Shown piece after piece: positions 6,216-8,429 of a stretch of DNA of 8,429 nucleotides. The DNA comes from Solirubrobacterales bacterium (lineage in GTDB: Bacteria > Actinomycetota > Thermoleophilia > Solirubrobacterales > 70-9), in assembly GCA_030835185.1 (NCBI GenBank), contig JAUQWL010000195.1:1-8429 (forward strand), read 5' to 3'. A program made the translations under genes and the position numbers. Numbering within the stretch: position 1 is the first letter of the stretch; every line of letters begins with the position of its first letter. The notes beneath the pieces are model-generated. The model was not told the origin of the DNA and made no database searches. It saw only the letters and a program-made list of their open reading frames with translations.

Positions 6216-6252
6216 CCCGGCCGGCGGTCAGGACCCGGGCCGGCGGTCAGGA
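6216..6252. repeat. 18/19-bp tandem duplication over the alpha/beta hydrolase stop
   Basis: Copy one (6216-6233) and copy two (6234-6252) are identical except for one extra G in copy two. On the coding strand the shared core is TCCTGACCGCCGGCC, and copy two contains the TGA stop (6247-6249). The remainder of the 135-bp gap to the FGE start holds only the candidate FGE promoter and no gene. Confidence 0.75.
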
Positions 6253-7110
6253 CCCCGGTTGGCCGCCGATCCCGTTGCGGTCGAGAAAGCCGGCAATCTC
6301 CCGGGAGAGCCTGCCACCCTGCCACGAAAGCGGGGACTCCCCCGCGTTCTCGATGACGAACTCGGAGTGTGGCACCTGCTTCGCGTAGAGCCGGGCAACG
6401 GCTTCGGGGTGTCCGGGGTCGGCCTCGTCCCGCGTTCCGGCAACCAGCACGGGCATACCGAGCCCGCCCAGTTCTTCCAGGGATGCGAAAGGTCGCGACC
6501 GCGGGACTTCGCGCAGCGCCTGCGCCACGGCCTCCGGGTGGCGATGCAGGGCGGCCCGCTGCCGGGCCAGCCGCTCGACCGTCTCCCGGTACCGGTCCGA
6601 CTCGATTCCTTCGGCCGCCGCCCGCCCGAAAGCCTCGGGTCCGCCACCCTCCAGGGCTGCGGCGCGACCGTCCCAGCGCGCGAGCTCGGCCTCCTCGTCC
6701 AGATCCGGGGTGTAGACCGGTCCGATCAGAATCAGCCCCGCGACCCGGTCGGTTTTCCTCAGGGCGAAGTTGACGGCCGTGTGGCAACCCATCGAGTGCC
6801 CGCCCGCCACCAGAGGCCCTGGTCCGGCAAGGTGCTCAACCACCCGTTCGAGATCGTCGGCCAGCTCCCTGTAGGAGTAGCCCTCCCCCGGTCCGGCCGG
6901 GTCGGATTCACCGTGGCCCCTGGCGTCGTAGGTGTGGAGGCGGAAACCGCGCCGGGGCAGCACTTTCGAACCGTGAACGACATACCGGCGTGTCGCACTC
7001 AGGCCGTGGCACAGGAACAGGTCCGGGCCCTCCCCGGCGGATTCGCCGCGGATTCGTCGCCCCTCCGGTCCGATTTCGAAGTGGACCGGATCGACCGCCT
7101 GCAGAGTCAT
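6247..7110 (-). CDS. Alpha/beta hydrolase
   Basis: This 287-residue protein has the alpha/beta-hydrolase order: FLCHGLSATRRYV with the oxyanion HG at 35-36, TYDARGHGESD (60-70), the nucleophile elbow G-H-S106-M-G, a lid region (about 135-205), VLVAGTRDEADPGHP with acid candidate D228 (or D231), and the C-terminal strand. At the place where the catalytic His normally follows Asn-Ala-Gly or Pro-Gly, the sequence reads NAGESPL, so Glu258 stands there. H248 (VPHSEF) and H234 are the only nearby histidines. The reaction is unknown; esterase, lipase-like or dehalogenase-like chemistry is possible if a triad can form. No signal peptide is seen. The start codon is 5 nt after the stop of the peptidyl-prolyl isomerase gene, and AAAAGGG upstream can serve as a ribosome site, so the two are probably translationally coupled. 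The stop lies in a tandem repeat. Confidence 0.88.
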   Translation of the reverse strand: MTLQAVDPVHFEIGPEGRRIRGESAGEGPDLFLCHGLSATRRYVVHGSKVLPRRGFRLHTYDARGHGESDPAGPGEGYSYRELADDLERVVEHLAGPGPLVAGGHSMGCHTAVNFALRKTDRVAGLILIGPVYTPDLDEEAELARWDGRAAALEGGGPEAFGRAAAEGIESDRYRETVERLARQRAALHRHPEAVAQALREVPRSRPFASLEELGGLGMPVLVAGTRDEADPGHPEAVARLYAKQVPHSEFVIENAGESPLSWQGGRLSREIAGFLDRNGIGGQPGS

Positions 7111-7115
7111 CGAGC

Positions 7116-7751
7116 TCAGCCCTTTTCGAGCGTGGCTTCTTCGATCACCACGGTACGGGTCGGCTGCTCGTCCGGGCCACCGAGCCTGCCGATCTTCTCG
7201 ACCACGTCCAGACCCTCGCCGATCCGGCCGACCAGAGCGTATTCGGGCGGAAGCGACTCTCCTCCCGATCCGGTCACCACGAAGAACTGACTCCCGGAGG
7301 TGCCGGGTTTCTCGGTGCCGGACTTCGCCATCGCCACCATTCCGAGGTCGTACTTCAGGTCCGACGGCGGTTCCTCGACGGTTTTGAATCCGGGATTGCC
7401 GCTGCCGTCGCCCAGCGGGTCGCCGCCCTGAATCACGAAGCGGGGAACGATGCGGTGAAAACCGAGACCGTCATAGAAGCCCTGCTCGGTCAGATAGGCG
7501 AAGCTGTTCGCCGTCTTCGGTGCCCGCTCGGTGTCGAGCACGATTCGGAAGGTGCCCTCGGAGGTCTCCATGACGACCGAAGCCGGCTGTCCGGGTTCGA
7601 GGACCTGACCGGGCGGATCGAGGTCGCCCTGCTTGGTGACCACGGTCGGCACCGTCCCTTCGTCGCCTTGCGAAAGCAGGATTATGGCCACCGCTGCGGC
7701 CAGCACCAGTCCGGCCACAGCGATAATTCCCATCTTGCCGCGTTCACTCAT
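7116..7751 (-). CDS. Membrane-anchored cyclophilin-type peptidyl-prolyl isomerase
   Basis: Cyclophilins catalyse cis-trans isomerisation of peptidyl-proline bonds and assist folding. The 211-residue protein has a short basic N-terminus, one hydrophobic anchor (7-26) and a linker rich in Pro and Gly, so the catalytic domain is probably outside the membrane. The domain (about 57-209) shows MGFHRIVPRFVIQGGDP-type residues: H99, R100, F105, Q108. It also has GMVAMA (138-142) and GSQFFV (153-158), the core active site. The tryptophan of human CypA that binds cyclosporin falls in a segment reading EYALVGRI, a common bacterial variant. The ATG at 7751 (MSERGKMGII) is chosen over an upstream frame reaching 7817 because the anchor then sits at the N-terminus and TAGCCT lies 8 nt upstream. 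It heads a unit with the alpha/beta hydrolase. Confidence 0.93.
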   Translation of the reverse strand: MSERGKMGIIAVAGLVLAAAVAIILLSQGDEGTVPTVVTKQGDLDPPGQVLEPGQPASVVMETSEGTFRIVLDTERAPKTANSFAYLTEQGFYDGLGFHRIVPRFVIQGGDPLGDGSGNPGFKTVEEPPSDLKYDLGMVAMAKSGTEKPGTSGSQFFVVTGSGGESLPPEYALVGRIGEGLDVVEKIGRLGGPDEQPTRTVVIEEATLEKG

Positions 7752-7759
7752 GGCGGGAG

Positions 7760-7765
7760 AGGCTA
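7760..7765 (-). promoter_or_regulatory. Candidate -10 element (TAGCCT) for the peptidyl-prolyl isomerase
   Basis: On the minus strand TAGCCT is followed by CTCCCGCC (8 nt) and the ATG at 7751. There is no purine-rich ribosome site, which fits a leaderless transcript. No -35 consensus is visible at 16-18 bp. Confidence 0.38.
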
Positions 7766-7767
7766 AA

Positions 7768-7796
7768 CGACCGGGCGCTACCGGGCATGCCGGTCG
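7768..7796. promoter_or_regulatory. Inverted repeat in the divergent intergenic region
   Basis: CGACCGG (7768-7774) and CCGGTCG (7790-7796) form perfect 7-bp arms about a 15-nt centre. They lie between the divergent isomerase (7751) and methyltransferase (7834) starts and just upstream of the candidate -10 box of the former. It could be an operator for a dimeric regulator. Chance is also plausible at this G+C content. Confidence 0.25.
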
Positions 7797-7833
7797 CCCT
7801 ACCCGAAGACACGTCAATTGAGAAGATCAGACG

Positions 7834-8429
7834 GTGAACGATTCTCCCTCCCCGCCCAACCGCCGGACCGTGCGCTCGGGCAAGTTGATTTCCGCTCTGA
7901 TAGCGCACTTCCCCTGGAGCTGGCCGCTGCTTCGTCGGCCGGTCACCAGATTCTTCGACCGGGCTGCCGGTGGGTGGGACGACCGCACCGGTGCCGGTTC
8001 GCTGGATCACCTCGCGCCCCTCGCTGCCGGTGTGCTCGACGTCAAAGGCAGACCCGAGAGCGTTCTCGACGTCGGCTGCGGCACCGGAGCTGCGACGCTC
8101 TTCCTCGCCCGTGAATTCCCACGGGCGCGGATCCGCGGCGTCGACATCTCCCCGGCCATGGTCAGCCGGGCCGGCGCCAGGATCGGACTCGACCCCGAAG
8201 CCCGGGTGGCCTTTCGTGAAGGCGATTCCTCGGACCTGCCCTGGCCCGCGAAGAGTTTCGACCTCGTGACCCTGGTCAATGTGCCGATCTTCTTCGCCGA
8301 GGTCAATCGGGTTCTGCGGCCGGGAGGTACCGTGGTCGTGGTCGCGACGCTGGGTGAGGATACGCCGTTTTCGACGCCGCCGAAGACCATCGAAGCCCGA
8401 TTCGCAAAGCTCGGCCTCGAACGCTCGGG
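7834..8429 (+). CDS. Class I SAM-dependent methyltransferase, truncated by the window edge
   Basis: The frame runs open from GTG at 7834 to the end of the window (198 complete codons) with no stop, so the C-terminus is missing. SAM-binding motif I is VLDVGCGTGAATLFLA (77-92). The acidic end of strand two is GVDIS (102-106), and the post-motif segment FREGDSSDLPWPAKSFDLVTLVNV (127-150) and LRPGGTVVVVAT (161-172) follow in Methyltransf_11/25 order. This shows a Rossmann-fold methyltransferase. The substrate is not shown. The N-terminal extension (1-60) is basic and contains WSWPLLRRPVTRFFDRAAGGWDD, like many small-molecule methyltransferases that carry an FDRAAGxWD segment before motif I. The GTG start is supported by GAGAAG at 7820-7825, 8 nt upstream. 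It diverges from the peptidyl-prolyl isomerase gene across 82 bp. Confidence 0.85.
   Translation, partial: MNDSPSPPNRRTVRSGKLISALIAHFPWSWPLLRRPVTRFFDRAAGGWDDRTGAGSLDHLAPLAAGVLDVKGRPESVLDVGCGTGAATLFLAREFPRARIRGVDISPAMVSRAGARIGLDPEARVAFREGDSSDLPWPAKSFDLVTLVNVPIFFAEVNRVLRPGGTVVVVATLGEDTPFSTPPKTIEARFAKLGLERS

Noticed and set aside
6205..7290. Long plus-strand open frame (361 codons) opposite the alpha/beta hydrolase
   Set aside because: It mirrors the strongly supported minus-strand hydrolase and isomerase genes, has no recognisable domain and has the composition of a G+C-rich antisense shadow.

Overview
The window is G+C-rich (roughly two-thirds by eye), densely coded bacterial chromosome. The gene families suggest an actinomycete: a DUF7144-type membrane protein, a small actinobacterial-type membrane protein, and a holin-like membrane domain fused to an alkaline-phosphatase-superfamily domain. 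A Thermoleophilia/Solirubrobacterales-like lineage is my best guess, by inference only. I see no tRNA, rRNA, insertion sequence, CRISPR array or phage module.

Layout. On the left, a plus-strand membrane-anchored phosphodiesterase-like protein (37-2094) runs tail to tail into, and overlaps by 70 bp, a minus-strand metallo-beta-lactamase-fold hydrolase (2025-2813). A plus-strand multi-pass membrane protein (2834-3316) diverges from the hydrolase. From 3357 to 7751 everything is on the minus strand. In transcription order it is a membrane-anchored cyclophilin-type peptidyl-prolyl isomerase, an alpha/beta hydrolase 5 nt downstream, a formylglycine-generating enzyme (FGE), a DUF7144 membrane protein, a YihY/BrkB-family membrane protein, and a small membrane protein. 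At the right edge a plus-strand class I methyltransferase starts at 7834 and runs off the window.

How the genes may work together. The isomerase and hydrolase look like one transcription unit. FGE, DUF7144 and YihY look like a second. The proteins are mostly envelope or housekeeping types; nothing shows a single shared pathway, and no sulfatase substrate for the FGE is present.

Most interesting signals. (1) Four genes that head transcription units carry a TAGNNT hexamer 7-9 nt before their ATG and lack a convincing Shine-Dalgarno, which suggests leaderless transcription; the internal genes instead have Shine-Dalgarno sequences or tight coupling. (2) The YihY frame has no ATG, GTG or TTG where its conserved N-terminus should begin. 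It lies +1 to the DUF7144 frame across a run of five G followed by TGA-C, so either an indel or a frameshift fusion is possible. (3) Three successive minus-strand stop codons (hydrolase, FGE, YihY) sit inside tandem repeats or a hairpin. (4) The alpha/beta hydrolase has Glu where the catalytic His is expected.
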